From: Pseudomonadota bacterium
Lineage (GTDB): Bacteria; Pseudomonadota; Gammaproteobacteria; Burkholderiales; Burkholderiaceae_E
Direction: 5' to 3'
Length of the DNA: 64,000 nucleotides
Assembly (NCBI GenBank): GCA_023388075.1
Contig: JAEWGX010000111.1
Coordinates: 62,001-126,000, forward strand
The position numbers and the translations under genes are program-made. Under the pieces are notes generated by a model. That model made no database searches and was not told the origin of the DNA. It was given only the letters and a program-made list of their open reading frames with translations. This document shows positions 42,795 to 51,648 of this stretch, one piece after another (positions within the stretch are counted from its first letter, which is position 1; the number at the start of each line of letters is the position of its first letter).

Positions 42795-44003
42795 ATGGAA
42801 GTGCCATCCAGCCCGTCGGTCCCGGCAACAGGGTCCGGGCGCACGCCCCCGCTCCTGCTCGGCCGCGCCTGGCTGCCCGGGGTCGACGGCCCTGCCGTCG
42901 TCACCGTCCGCGGCGACGACGTGGTCGATATCACCTCCCGGGAAGCCCCGACGGTCCGCGACGTCTGCGAGATGCCGGACCCCGCCAATTGGGTCGCCAG
43001 CGCGCCCGGCACGACCATCGGTTCGCTCCCGGATCTGTTGCGGGACTCGGCTCTCGCGTCGCAGTCGCCCAACCCGGTGGACGCGGCCGGCGCGCGCGAT
43101 CGTCCGTGGCTGGTCGCGCCGATCGACCTGCAGGCGATCAAGGCCTCGGGCGTGACGTTCGTGGTGAGCCTGCTGGAACGGGTCATCGAGGAGCAGGCCA
43201 AGGGCTCGCCTGCGAAGGCGGCATCGATCCGGGCCGACATCGTCGCGCTGATCGGGGATGACCTGTCGCGGCTCGTGCCCGGATCGCCGCAGGCGATGCA
43301 GGTGAAGCAGGCGCTGGTCGAGAAGGGCGTGTGGTCGCAGTATCTCGAGGTAGGCATCGGTCCGGATCCGGAGATCTTCACCAAGGCCCAGCCGATGTCC
43401 GCGGTCGGCCCCGGTGCCGACATCGGGATCCTGCCCACCTCCACCTGGAACAATCCCGAGCCCGAGATCGTGCTCGCCGTCTCCAGCAGCGGTCGCATCG
43501 TCGGGGCCACGCTCGGCAACGACGTGAACCTGCGCGACGTCGAAGGCCGGTCCGCGCTGCTGCTCGGTAAGGCCAAGGACAACAACGCCTCGTGCGCGAT
43601 CGGTCCGTTCATCCGCCTCTTCGACCAGGGCTTCGGCCTGGACGACGTGAAGCGCGCCGAGGTCCGCCTCACGGTGCAGGGAACCGACGGCTACCGGCTG
43701 GAGGGCGCGAGCTCGATGTCCCACATCAGCCGAACGCCGGAATCGCTGGTGGCCGCGGCCGCCGGCGCGCATCACCAGTATCCGGACGGGCTCGTGCTCT
43801 TTCTCGGCACGATGTTCGCGCCGGTCCAGGATCGCCACCAGGCCGGGCAGGGGTTCACCCATGCGGTCGGAGACGTGGTGGCCATCGAGACGCCCACGCT
43901 GGGACGGCTGGTCAACCGCGTGCGGCACTGCGCAGACTGTCCGCCGTGGACCTTCGGCGCGAGCCACCTGATGCGCAACCTCGCGGGGCGCGGACTGCTG
44001 TGA
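42795..44003 (+). CDS. Fumarylacetoacetate hydrolase-family protein
   Basis: 402 residues, longer than typical FAH-domain proteins (about 280); the extra length is an N-terminal domain to about residue 150. FAH core: VGPGADIGILPTSTWNNPEPEIVLAVSS, LGNDVNLRDVEGRSALLLGKAKDNNASCAIGPFIRLF, with Glu and Asp metal ligands. Members hydrolyse C-C bonds or dehydrate sugar acids; this long form is like the L-fuconate/arabonate-type dehydratase-hydrolases seen in proteobacteria. Divergent from the carboxyltransferase; overlaps coaA by 4 bases. Confidence 0.8.
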   Translation: MEVPSSPSVPATGSGRTPPLLLGRAWLPGVDGPAVVTVRGDDVVDITSREAPTVRDVCEMPDPANWVASAPGTTIGSLPDLLRDSALASQSPNPVDAAGARDRPWLVAPIDLQAIKASGVTFVVSLLERVIEEQAKGSPAKAASIRADIVALIGDDLSRLVPGSPQAMQVKQALVEKGVWSQYLEVGIGPDPEIFTKAQPMSAVGPGADIGILPTSTWNNPEPEIVLAVSSSGRIVGATLGNDVNLRDVEGRSALLLGKAKDNNASCAIGPFIRLFDQGFGLDDVKRAEVRLTVQGTDGYRLEGASSMSHISRTPESLVAAAAGAHHQYPDGLVLFLGTMFAPVQDRHQAGQGFTHAVGDVVAIETPTLGRLVNRVRHCADCPPWTFGASHLMRNLAGRGLL

Positions 44004-45034
44004 CCAGGCGCGCCGCGCCGGTCGCCGCGGCAGCGCCCGTGGAGGGCGCGCCACGGGACGGCGATCGCCGCAACAGCGGCATCCGCGGATCAGACGAGTT
44101 CTCCGCCTACGAGGCGTTCACTCGGGCCGAGTGGGCCGCGCTGCGTTCGAACACGCCGCTCACGCTGTCGGAGGAAGACCTCGCGTCGCTGCGCGGATTC
44201 AACGAGCAGCTCTCGCTGCAGGACGTGGTGGAGGTCTACCTGCCGCTGTCGCGCCTCCTGAACCTGCACTTTCGCTCCGCCCGCGCGCTGTCGGGCGTGC
44301 GCGACGAGTTCCTCGGGCGGCTCGTGGGCAGGGCTCCCTACGTGATCGCGATCGCCGGCAGCGTCGCGGTTGGCAAGAGCACCTTCGCGCGGGTGCTGAA
44401 GGCGCTGCTGGCGCGCTGGCCCGACCATCCGCGCGTGGCGCTGGTCACCACGGACGGCTTCCTGCATCCGAACAAGGTCCTGGAGGAAAGGGGCCTGATG
44501 AGCCGCAAGGGATTTCCGGAGAGCTACGACCGCAAGCGGATGATCCAGTTCCTCGCGGACGTGAAGGCCGGCAAGCCGCGGGTCGATGCGCCGGTCTACT
44601 CGCACCAGTCGTACGACATCGTCCCGGGCGTGGTGGAGCGCGTGGAGCAGCCGGACATCCTCATCTTCGAGGGACTCAACGTCCTGCAGCTCGCGACGGT
44701 GGAAGCGAGCGGCGCGCCGGTGCCCAGCGTGGTGATCTCGGACTTCTTCGACTTCTCCATCTTCGTGGATGCGGAAGAGCCGTTCATCGAGGCGTGGTAC
44801 CTCAACCGCTTCCGGCACCTGCAGCGCACGGTCTTCCAGAGCCCGGGCTCCTACTTCCACCACTACCGCAACCTCTCGCCGAGCGAGGCCACGAAGACCG
44901 CCGCCAAGATCTGGCGCGACATCAACCTGCGCAATCTGCGCGACAACATCCTGCCCACGCGGGAACGCGCCAACCTCGTCATCCGCAAGCGCGCCGACCA
45001 CACGGTCGACCAGATCCGGCTGCGCCAGATCTGA
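44000..45034 (+). CDS. coaA: Pantothenate kinase type I
   Basis: 344 residues from GTG 44000, overlapping the FAH stop as GTGA. E. coli CoaA is 316 residues; the excess is an Ala/Arg-rich N-terminus of about 30. P-loop GSVAVGKSTFARVLKALL, VTTDGFLHPNKVLEERGLMSRKGFPESYD, and FFDFSIFVDAEEPFIEAWYLNRFRHLQRTVF are diagnostic. Phosphorylates pantothenate, the committed step of CoA synthesis. Its coupling to an FAH-family gene is unexpected for a housekeeping kinase. Confidence 0.92.
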   Translation: MTRRAAPVAAAAPVEGAPRDGDRRNSGIRGSDEFSAYEAFTRAEWAALRSNTPLTLSEEDLASLRGFNEQLSLQDVVEVYLPLSRLLNLHFRSARALSGVRDEFLGRLVGRAPYVIAIAGSVAVGKSTFARVLKALLARWPDHPRVALVTTDGFLHPNKVLEERGLMSRKGFPESYDRKRMIQFLADVKAGKPRVDAPVYSHQSYDIVPGVVERVEQPDILIFEGLNVLQLATVEASGAPVPSVVISDFFDFSIFVDAEEPFIEAWYLNRFRHLQRTVFQSPGSYFHHYRNLSPSEATKTAAKIWRDINLRNLRDNILPTRERANLVIRKRADHTVDQIRLRQI

Positions 45035-45035
45035 G

Positions 45036-45074
45036 CCGCCCGCCACGCCGAACCGCTTCGCGGCCTGGCGGCGG
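45036..45074. terminator. Imperfect inverted repeat between convergent coaA and methyltransferase genes
   Basis: CGCCACGCCG (45041-45050) can pair with CGGCCTGGCG (45061-45070), with the flanking CCGCC and CGG strengthening the base. It fills the whole gap between the two stops and could serve both directions. No T run. Confidence 0.35.
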
Positions 45075-45710
45075 TCAACCCCTGGCGACCTTGCGCCATA
45101 CGCTCGCGAGCCAGGGCTGCTGCTCGCGCGGCAAGCCGGGCGGACGATAGTAGTGCTCGAGCTCCAGGAAACCCGCTGCCTGGAGGAATGCGCGCCACGC
45201 TTCCAGGTCGTGGTAGACGCCATAGCGGCCGCGATTCCAACCCTCCTCGTTGCTGCCGCGAGGATTCGAGCTGAACAGGACGCCATCGGGCTTCAGGGCG
45301 TCGTGCAGTTGGCCGAGCACCCGCGGCAGCTCCGCGCTCGGCACATGGAAGAGCGATGCGTTGGCGAAGATGCCGTCGAAGCGGCCGGCGGGCAGGTTCA
45401 ATGCCAGGAAGTCCTGCTCCCAGACCTCGCAGCCGCTGTGCGCGCGCGCCATGGCCCCGAACCGGGGCGAACCCTCCAGGCCGATCGCCTCGTGGCCCAT
45501 GGCGCGGAAGGTCGCCAGGTCGCGTCCGGGGCCGCAGCCGAAGTCGAGTATGGAAAGCGGCGGTGCTCCCCGCAGATGCCGCAGCAGCGCGTCGATGTTC
45601 TGCGTCACGTCGTGATCGCGCGTGCCGCTCCAGAACTCGGCGGCGCGTTCGTCGTAGTGCTCGAGCGTCCTCTCGGAGACGCGCGCTGGATCCTCGCCCG
45701 GCAGCGTCAT
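45075..45710 (-). CDS. Class I SAM-dependent methyltransferase
   Basis: 211 residues. SAM motif I ILDFGCGPGRDLATF, acidic loop IGLEGSPRFGAMAR, motif II FDGIFANASLFHVPSAELPRVLGQL and post-motif PDGVLFSSNPRG. Of the Methyltransf_25/UbiE-like class; the substrate cannot be told. It is 61 bases downstream of the rraA-like gene on the same strand. Confidence 0.82.
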   Translation of the reverse strand: MTLPGEDPARVSERTLEHYDERAAEFWSGTRDHDVTQNIDALLRHLRGAPPLSILDFGCGPGRDLATFRAMGHEAIGLEGSPRFGAMARAHSGCEVWEQDFLALNLPAGRFDGIFANASLFHVPSAELPRVLGQLHDALKPDGVLFSSNPRGSNEEGWNRGRYGVYHDLEAWRAFLQAAGFLELEHYYRPPGLPREQQPWLASVWRKVARG

Positions 45711-45771
45711 CGGGTGCCCTCCAGTCTTCGACGAAACGCGCGCCCGGGCAGATCTCTCCTGCGCCGCGACG

Positions 45772-46482
45772 CTAGCGGCCGTTCGCCTTGCGCCATGCGG
45801 CGAAGTCCAGGCGCGACCGCTCCTCGGTGGGCGGATACAGGCCCAGGATCGAACGGCCCTCCCGCACCTTCTCGGTCACGAAGTCCTCGTACGCCGTCAT
45901 CTCGACGGCCTCGTCCGCGACGTCGTCCGCGATCGCCGCCGGAATCACCACGACCCCTTCGCCGTCGCCCACCACCACGTCGCCGGGCCACACCGGCACG
46001 TCACCGCAGCCGATCGGCACGTCGATGTCGATCGCCTGGTGCAGCGTGAGGTTGGTCGGCGCGCTGGGGCGCTGGTGATAGGCCGGGATGTCGAGCCGGG
46101 CGATCTCCGGCGAGTCGCGAAAGCCGCCGTCGGTGACCACGCCGGCCACGCCGCGCTTCATCAGCCGCGTGACCAGGATCGATCCCGCCGAGGCCGCACG
46201 CGCGTCCTTGCGGCTGTCGATCACGAAGACGGCACCCGGCGGACAGGTCTCCACCGCCTTGCGCTGCGGATGCTCGCGGTCGGTGAAGACGCTGATCGGG
46301 TTCAGGTCCTCCCGCGCCGGGATATAGCGCAGCGTGAACGCTTCGCCCACCATGTTGGGCAGTCCCTCGCGCAGCGGCCGCACGTCCTGGATGAACTGGT
46401 TGCGCAGTCCGCGCTTGAAGAGGGCGGTGCAGAGCGTGGCGGTGCTCACACTGGCGAGCTTCTCTCGCGTGCTGGTTTTCAT
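45772..46482 (-). CDS. RraA-like protein (RraA/HMG-CHA aldolase superfamily)
   Basis: 236 residues with the RraA fold: KLASVSTATLCTALFKRGLRNQFIQDVRPL, GAVFVIDSRKDARAASAGSILVTRLMKRGVAGVVTDGGFRDSPEI, VWPGDVVVGDGEGVVVIPA. The glycine-rich GGFRD segment carries the Arg-Asp active pair of HMG/CHA aldolases, so an aldolase or decarboxylase of oxo-dicarboxylates is as likely as ribonuclease regulation. At 236 residues it is longer than E. coli RraA (161). Confidence 0.8.
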   Translation of the reverse strand: MKTSTREKLASVSTATLCTALFKRGLRNQFIQDVRPLREGLPNMVGEAFTLRYIPAREDLNPISVFTDREHPQRKAVETCPPGAVFVIDSRKDARAASAGSILVTRLMKRGVAGVVTDGGFRDSPEIARLDIPAYHQRPSAPTNLTLHQAIDIDVPIGCGDVPVWPGDVVVGDGEGVVVIPAAIADDVADEAVEMTAYEDFVTEKVREGRSILGLYPPTEERSRLDFAAWRKANGR

Positions 46483-46619
46483 GATGCCGGCGGACTCGGT
46501 GGGAAACCCCCATGATAAGCCGGGCCGACGCAGGCACGATTGGCGGCCGCAACCCGATTCCGCGGCGACTCGAACGATGCTATCGTCGGCCGGTCACCCA
46601 CGACGCAGGGAGACTTCCC

Positions 46620-47849
46620 TTGGCTCCAGACCCTCATCCCCAGCGTGCGGTCGCGCACGCCGGCCCGGGCATCGGGCGATCGGCCCGGCTGCCCACCCGC
46701 GCGCGACTTGCGATCCGGGCGGCGGTGCTGGCCGCTTGCCTGGTTCCCTGCCTGGCGGCATCGGCCGCGGGCGCGAAGACCGTCTTCCGTGAGCACCGGC
46801 TGACTGATCCCGGCATGAACGGCCAGGTGGCGGCCACGCTGCTGGTACCGGAGGGATGGCAGGTCCAGGGAGGTCTGTCCCGGTCCAACCAGCTCTACAG
46901 CATGCCGGTCATCGCGGACGTCAAGGTGACGGCACCCGACGGCCGCCAGGTGCGCTTCTATCCCTCGCTCACCTTCGACTTCAACCACGCATCGCCGCGC
47001 GCTCCGCTGCAGCCAACGCTTGACGGGAACCTGTATCTGCCGCTGCCCGAGTCACCCGGGAGATGGTTCCTGGACATGGCGCGGCGCAATCCGGCACCGT
47101 CGATCTCGGGGCTGGAGCTGGTCGCGGAATCGGAGGTGCCCGATCTGACCGCGCAGTTGCGGCAGCGTAGCGCGGGGCTTATGCAGGTACTGGCCGACGG
47201 CAATCGGATGACGGCGGGCATGGGCTTCCAGACCCGCTTCGACACGCAGGCAACGCGGCTGGACCTGCGCTACGTCGAGGACGGGCGGGCCCTGGAAGCG
47301 ACGGTGGTGATGTCCTGGCAGTACCAGGTACTCGTGAGGCAGGGCCAGGCTGTTTCAGGGTCATGGGCCATTCTGCAGATGCGCTCGATTCGCGGCCCGG
47401 CGGGCAGCAATTTCCTGGAGGATCCCGTCATGGCCGCGATCCTCGCCTCGGTGCGCACCGATCCCGCCTGGGAGGCGGAGATGAGCCGGTACTGGGCGGA
47501 GCTTGCCCGCATCCGCCAGCGCGGCCAACAGCAGCGCCAGGCTCAGTTCGCCGCCCACAACCGCCGCATGCGTGAGATCAACGAGGAGATCGGCAACATC
47601 ATCGTCGGGGGCTACCAGCGCCGCGAGGCGATCCGGGACGCCGGCCATGCGAAGTTCATCGATGCCATCCGCGAGGTGACGCCGTACACGACGCCGGGCG
47701 GGGAGACGGTGAAGCTGCCGAGCTTCTACGACCACGTCCATACCGACAACAACGGCCGGTACATCCTGCACAACGACGCCGGCTACGAGCCGAACCGGGA
47801 CCGGGCAGTCAACGGCGTCCGGTGGGAGCGGATCGAGCCGCAGCGATAG
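46620..47849 (+). CDS. Exported protein of unknown function
   Basis: 409 residues if translated from TTG 46620, which has GGGAG 8 bases upstream; no ATG gives a good site, and the ATG at 46512 has none. A long Arg-rich leader precedes a hydrophobic segment (LAIRAAVLAACLVPCLAASAAGA) that looks like a signal peptide. The mature part contains VFREHRLTDPGMNGQVAATLLVPEGWQVQGGL, an Arg/Gln-rich helix (RQRGQQQRQAQFAAHNRRMREIN), and a C-terminal YDHVHTDNNGRYILHNDAGYEPN. Family not recognised. Confidence 0.6.
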   Translation: MAPDPHPQRAVAHAGPGIGRSARLPTRARLAIRAAVLAACLVPCLAASAAGAKTVFREHRLTDPGMNGQVAATLLVPEGWQVQGGLSRSNQLYSMPVIADVKVTAPDGRQVRFYPSLTFDFNHASPRAPLQPTLDGNLYLPLPESPGRWFLDMARRNPAPSISGLELVAESEVPDLTAQLRQRSAGLMQVLADGNRMTAGMGFQTRFDTQATRLDLRYVEDGRALEATVVMSWQYQVLVRQGQAVSGSWAILQMRSIRGPAGSNFLEDPVMAAILASVRTDPAWEAEMSRYWAELARIRQRGQQQRQAQFAAHNRRMREINEEIGNIIVGGYQRREAIRDAGHAKFIDAIREVTPYTTPGGETVKLPSFYDHVHTDNNGRYILHNDAGYEPNRDRAVNGVRWERIEPQR

Positions 47850-47891
47850 CTCGCGGCACCGCCGCGGGTGCCGGCGACTCGCATGCCGTGC

Positions 47892-49121
47892 TCACCCGAA
47901 GAACCAGTAGCACACCGCGATTGCCGCGCACACGCCGGCGAAGTCCGCCAGCAGCGCGCATCCCACCGCATGCCGGGCGCGCTGGATGCCCACCGATCCG
48001 AAGTACACCGCCAGCACGTAGAACGTGGTCTCGGTGCTGCCTTGGACGGTGGCGGCCACGAGCGCCGGAAAGCTGTCCACGCCGAACGTCTGCATCGACT
48101 CGATGAGCATGGCGCGCGCGGCGCTCCCGGAGAACGGCTTGACCAGCGCGGTCGGCAGCGCATCGACGAAGCGCGCATCCATCCCGAGCAGGGCCACGAG
48201 GCTGCGGATGCCGGCGAGCGCCGCCTCGAGGGCGCCCGAGGCGCGCAGCATGCCGATCGCGCAGAGCATCGCCACCAGGTAGGGCAGGATGTCGCGGGCG
48301 ACGCCAAACCCCTGCTTCGCGCCCGTGATGAAGCACTCGTAGACCGGCACTCGCCGCACCAGGCCGGCGATCACGAAGAGCAGGACGGTGGCAACCAGCG
48401 CCAGGTTTCCGAGGAGCGAGGAGAAGGCGGCCAGCGCCGCGCCCGAGAGGCTGGCCAGTACCGCCATCAGGCCGCCGATCACGAGCGCGACGCCGCCCAG
48501 CCACGCGAGCACCACCGGATCATGCAGCCGCAGGCGCTGCATCAGCGCGACCGAGAGCAGGGCCGCGAGCGTGGAGGCGCTGGTGGCCAGCAGGATCGGA
48601 AGGAACACCAGCGTCGGGTCCGGCGCTCCCTGCTGCACGCGGTAGACGAAGATCGAGACCGGCAGCAGCGTGAGCGACGACGCGTTGAGCGTCAGGAAGA
48701 GAATCTGCGCATCGGTGGCGGTGTCCGGCTGGCGGTTGAGCGACTGCAGCTCGCGCATCGCCTGCAATCCGATCGGCGTGGCGGCATTGTCGAGGCCGAT
48801 CCCGTTCGCCGCGAAGTTGAGCGTGATCAGCCCGAGTGCCGGGTGGCCACGCGGCACGCCGGGCATCAGGCGCGCGAAGAGCGGTGACAGCCAGCGGGCA
48901 AGCGTCTCCACCAGTCCGGCAGCCTTCGCGATCTCCAGGAAGCCGAGCCAGAGGGTGAGCGTGCCGAACATGATGAGGGTGAGGTCCACCGAGAGCTTCG
49001 CCATCGCGAAGAGGGACTCCACCATCGCGGCGAAGACGCCGGCGTCGCCGCCCACCAGCCAGCGAAACAGGGCGGCCACCGCGGCGACGATGAAGAAGGC
49101 CGACCAGATCGCATTGAGCAT
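47892..49121 (-). CDS. Nucleoside-recognition (Gate-domain) membrane protein, SpmA-SpmB type
   Basis: 409 residues from ATG 49121 with about ten transmembrane segments. It joins in one chain the SpmA-like N half (IMFGTLTLWLGFLEIAKAAGLVETLARWLSPLFARLMPGVPRGHPALG, NGIGLDNAATPIGLQAM) and SpmB-like C half (ARDILPYLVAMLCAIGMLRASGAL, VAATVQGSTETTFYVLAVYFGSVG). The Asn and Ser/Thr-rich gates are conserved. In Bacillus these are two genes for spore maturation; in proteobacteria the fused form is probably a transporter. Confidence 0.82.
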   Translation of the reverse strand: MLNAIWSAFFIVAAVAALFRWLVGGDAGVFAAMVESLFAMAKLSVDLTLIMFGTLTLWLGFLEIAKAAGLVETLARWLSPLFARLMPGVPRGHPALGLITLNFAANGIGLDNAATPIGLQAMRELQSLNRQPDTATDAQILFLTLNASSLTLLPVSIFVYRVQQGAPDPTLVFLPILLATSASTLAALLSVALMQRLRLHDPVVLAWLGGVALVIGGLMAVLASLSGAALAAFSSLLGNLALVATVLLFVIAGLVRRVPVYECFITGAKQGFGVARDILPYLVAMLCAIGMLRASGALEAALAGIRSLVALLGMDARFVDALPTALVKPFSGSAARAMLIESMQTFGVDSFPALVAATVQGSTETTFYVLAVYFGSVGIQRARHAVGCALLADFAGVCAAIAVCYWFFG

Positions 49122-49165
49122 GGCGCGCACCTTATCATGACGTCTCGTTGGTCTTCGCGGCAGGG

Positions 49166-49582
49166 ATGGGACACGTGGCACGGGTGCCGATTCGGGACGA
49201 GGACGTCGAATGGACCGCCGTGCGCTCGCAGGGCGCGGGCGGCCAGAACGTCAACAAGGTGGCGAGCGCGGTGCACCTGCGCTTCGACGTGCGCGCGGCC
49301 GACCTCCCGGAGGACGTCAAGGCGCGGCTCCTCGCGCTCGGCGACCGGCGCATCTCGCGCGAGGGCGTCGTCGTGATCAAGTCGCAGGCGGCGCGCACCC
49401 AGGAGCAGAACCGGCTCGCTGCGATGGCGCGGCTGCAGGCGCTGGTGGACAGCGTGGCCGTGCCGCCGAAGCCGCGACGGCCGACCCGGCCGACCCGAGC
49501 GTCGCAGGTGCGGCGGGTGGAGGAGAAAGTGCAGCGGGGACGGATCAAGAGCCTGCGCGGCAAGGTGACCGGCTCCGCCTGA
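49166..49582 (+). CDS. arfB: Peptidyl-tRNA hydrolase ArfB (ribosome rescue)
   Basis: 138 residues from ATG 49166. Release-factor GGQ motif in VRSQGAGGQNVNKVASAVHLRFD. The C-terminal basic tail (RRPTRPTRASQVRRVEEKVQRGRIKSLRGK) enters the empty mRNA channel in the known structure. It hydrolyses peptidyl-tRNA on stalled ribosomes lacking a stop codon. Divergent from the SpmA/B-type gene. Confidence 0.92.
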   Translation: MGHVARVPIRDEDVEWTAVRSQGAGGQNVNKVASAVHLRFDVRAADLPEDVKARLLALGDRRISREGVVVIKSQAARTQEQNRLAAMARLQALVDSVAVPPKPRRPTRPTRASQVRRVEEKVQRGRIKSLRGKVTGSA

Positions 49583-49616
49583 CGCCCTCACCGCGCCAGG
49601 CTGGGCGGTCGGCGCG

Positions 49617-50537
49617 TCACTCGTCCGCCCAGTAGACCTGGCTCGGGTTCTCCACCACGATCCTGTGGACTGTCCGGTCGCTTCCCGCCCAGTCGAACAA
49701 CCGCTCGACGAGCCGCGCGTCGTCCGGCATCTCGGCCTGGGCTCCGTCGGGTGGCATCGGAAGGTCCGGATGTGGCCAGTCCGTCCCCCAGAGCAGGCGC
49801 TCGGGATGGCTGTTCGCGAGCGCCGCGGCGAACGGCTCGGCTGCCGACCAGGGCGCGCCCCGGGGATCGAGCCGGTACGCGCCGGAGAGCTTCACCCAGC
49901 AGCGTCCGCGATCGAGCAACCGGAGGAGGAGCTCGAACCCCTCCTGCTCGACTCCCCGGGCGGGGTCCATCTGCCCCATGTGGTCCAGGACGATCGGCGT
50001 GGGCAACCGCTGCAGGCGCGGCGCCAGCTCCGGCAACGCCGACCCCCGGACATAGAGCTGCACATGCCATCCGAAGGGGGCGATCGCGTCCGACAGCGTC
50101 TCCAGCGCATCGAGCGAGCTGCTGCCGCCGGTCTGGACCAGGTTGAAGCGCACGCCGCGGGCGCCGCGCTGGTGCAGGAGGCGGATGTCTGCTGCCCGCA
50201 CGCTGGTCGGGACGACGACGACGGCTCGTGCCCGGTCGCCCAGCGCCGCCACCGTGTCCAGCGTGCAGCGATTGTCGCTGCCGTAGGGACTCGGCTGCAC
50301 GACGACCGTCCGTTCAATGCCGAGCGCTCGCGCCAGCTCCCGGTACTGCTCCAGCGACGCCGGGGCGGGATCGTAGCTTCGATGCTCGTCCAGCGGATAG
50401 GCCGTGACGTCGCCGAAGACGTGCATGTGGGCGTCGCACGCCAATGCCGGCAGCCGTCGCCGCGGCGTGGCGACCTGCAGGCGGGGCGGGGCGGAGGACC
50501 GGCGGGGAGCCGGGCGATGTGGGTCGGTGGTGCTCAT
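49617..50537 (-). CDS. Amidohydrolase, 2-pyrone-4,6-dicarboxylate lactonase-like
   Basis: 306 residues from ATG 50537. Amidohydrolase_2 family: metal H-x-H in ALACDAHMHVFGD, then ERTVVVQPSPYGSDNRC, FNLVQTGGS, VLDHMGQMDP, and the terminal Asp in RLLWGTDWPHPD. The closest characterised type is LigI/PDC hydrolase, acting in protocatechuate 4,5-cleavage. The Pro/Arg-rich N-terminus is a variable extension. It follows the LysR gene by 40 bases, likely in the same transcript. Confidence 0.83.
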   Translation of the reverse strand: MSTTDPHRPAPRRSSAPPRLQVATPRRRLPALACDAHMHVFGDVTAYPLDEHRSYDPAPASLEQYRELARALGIERTVVVQPSPYGSDNRCTLDTVAALGDRARAVVVVPTSVRAADIRLLHQRGARGVRFNLVQTGGSSSLDALETLSDAIAPFGWHVQLYVRGSALPELAPRLQRLPTPIVLDHMGQMDPARGVEQEGFELLLRLLDRGRCWVKLSGAYRLDPRGAPWSAAEPFAAALANSHPERLLWGTDWPHPDLPMPPDGAQAEMPDDARLVERLFDWAGSDRTVHRIVVENPSQVYWADE

Positions 50538-50577
50538 CGTGTTCGATCCGGAAGAGGACGTGTGGTTGCGTGATCCG

Positions 50578-51540
50578 TTATCCGCCCGGCCTGGACGGGC
50601 TGCCCCGAAGCCGTCGGCGACCGGATGCGGCGCGATGCGGGGGACCGGATCGCATGAAGTCGTCGACGATCGAGTGCGCGAGATCGAGCACCAGGCGCGT
50701 CGCCTGCGAGACGGGCCGCGCGACGGTCGCGGCGCTGACCAGCGTGCGACGAATCGACGGGTCGACGATCCTGGCGACCGACACCTTGCCGGCCTGCAGC
50801 TCGCGGAAGTAGCCGATCCGGGCCAGGATGGTATAGCCGAATCCCTGGGCGGCAAGCGCGATCATCTCCGAGACGGCATCCACCTCCATCAGCACGTTGA
50901 GGGGAACGTTCTCCCGTGCCGCCACTTCGCGCAGCAGCATGATCGGGCCGTGTGCCCTCCCGGGGACGATCAGCGGAAAGCGAGGCAGGTTGGCGAAGCC
51001 GACTTCCTCGCCCGGCCGGAAGGCCTTCGGCGGGCCGACCAGGAACATCTCCTCCACACCGATCTCGCGGCACTCCAGCCCCACCGATGGCTGGACGCCG
51101 AAGATGATCGCGGCGTCGAGCCGGCCGGCGTGCAGCCACTCGAGGAGGAACCCGCTCATCCCCTCGACGATGTGTGGAACGATCAGCGGCGCCTGCTCGC
51201 GCAGCGCCTTGAGCAGCGGGCGTATCAGGACCGGGCTCACCGTCGCGGGGATGCCGAGAGCGACGTCTCCGTGCGGCTCGCGGCCGAGAGCCATCACCTC
51301 CTGGCGCGCCTGCTCGAACTGCCGCAGGATGCTGGCCGCGTGATCCGCGAGCAGGCGCCCATGCTCGGTGGGAGTCACGCCCTTGCGTCCACGGTCCAGC
51401 AACCGCACGCCCAGCTCTTCCTCGAGGTTGCGCACGTGCGAGCTGATCGCCGACTGGGCGACGTGCATCGCCTCGGCAGCGCCGGTGAGGCTGCCGAGCT
51501 CGACCACTCGCAGGAAGTAGCGCAGTTGCCTGCGGTCCAT
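50578..51540 (-). CDS. LysR-family regulator (CbbR/NAC-like) of the adjacent catabolic operon
   Basis: 320 residues. HTH MDRRQLRYFLRVVELGSLTGAAEAMHVAQSAISSHVRNLEEELGVRLLDRGRKG, then a substrate domain with GDVALGIPATVSPVLIRPLLKALREQAPLI and QGFGYTILARIGYFRELQAG. Divergent from the 51.6-59 kb operon with a palindrome in the gap (51544-51558), so it most likely controls that operon. The disordered, Arg-rich tail after residue 295 is extra. Confidence 0.88.
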   Translation of the reverse strand: MDRRQLRYFLRVVELGSLTGAAEAMHVAQSAISSHVRNLEEELGVRLLDRGRKGVTPTEHGRLLADHAASILRQFEQARQEVMALGREPHGDVALGIPATVSPVLIRPLLKALREQAPLIVPHIVEGMSGFLLEWLHAGRLDAAIIFGVQPSVGLECREIGVEEMFLVGPPKAFRPGEEVGFANLPRFPLIVPGRAHGPIMLLREVAARENVPLNVLMEVDAVSEMIALAAQGFGYTILARIGYFRELQAGKVSVARIVDPSIRRTLVSAATVARPVSQATRLVLDLAHSIVDDFMRSGPPHRAASGRRRLRGSPSRPGG

Positions 51541-51543
51541 TGG

Positions 51544-51558
51544 ATCTGTTTTTCAGAT
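51544..51558. promoter_or_regulatory. LysR operator palindrome
   Basis: ATCTG-TTTTT-CAGAT, a perfect 5-bp dyad around T5, fitting T-N11-A. It lies 4 bases upstream of the LysR ATG and 91 bases upstream of the operon's first ATG, in an AT-rich spacer. Binding here would cover the LysR start, consistent with autorepression. Confidence 0.55.
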
Positions 51559-51648
51559 GATTGGTATCTCCATGTTCTATTTTACTTTGGACTCGGTCGG
51601 CGCCAACATCGCTGGCGGTCCATCGGAAAAGTGAAGAGGAGACAGGCA

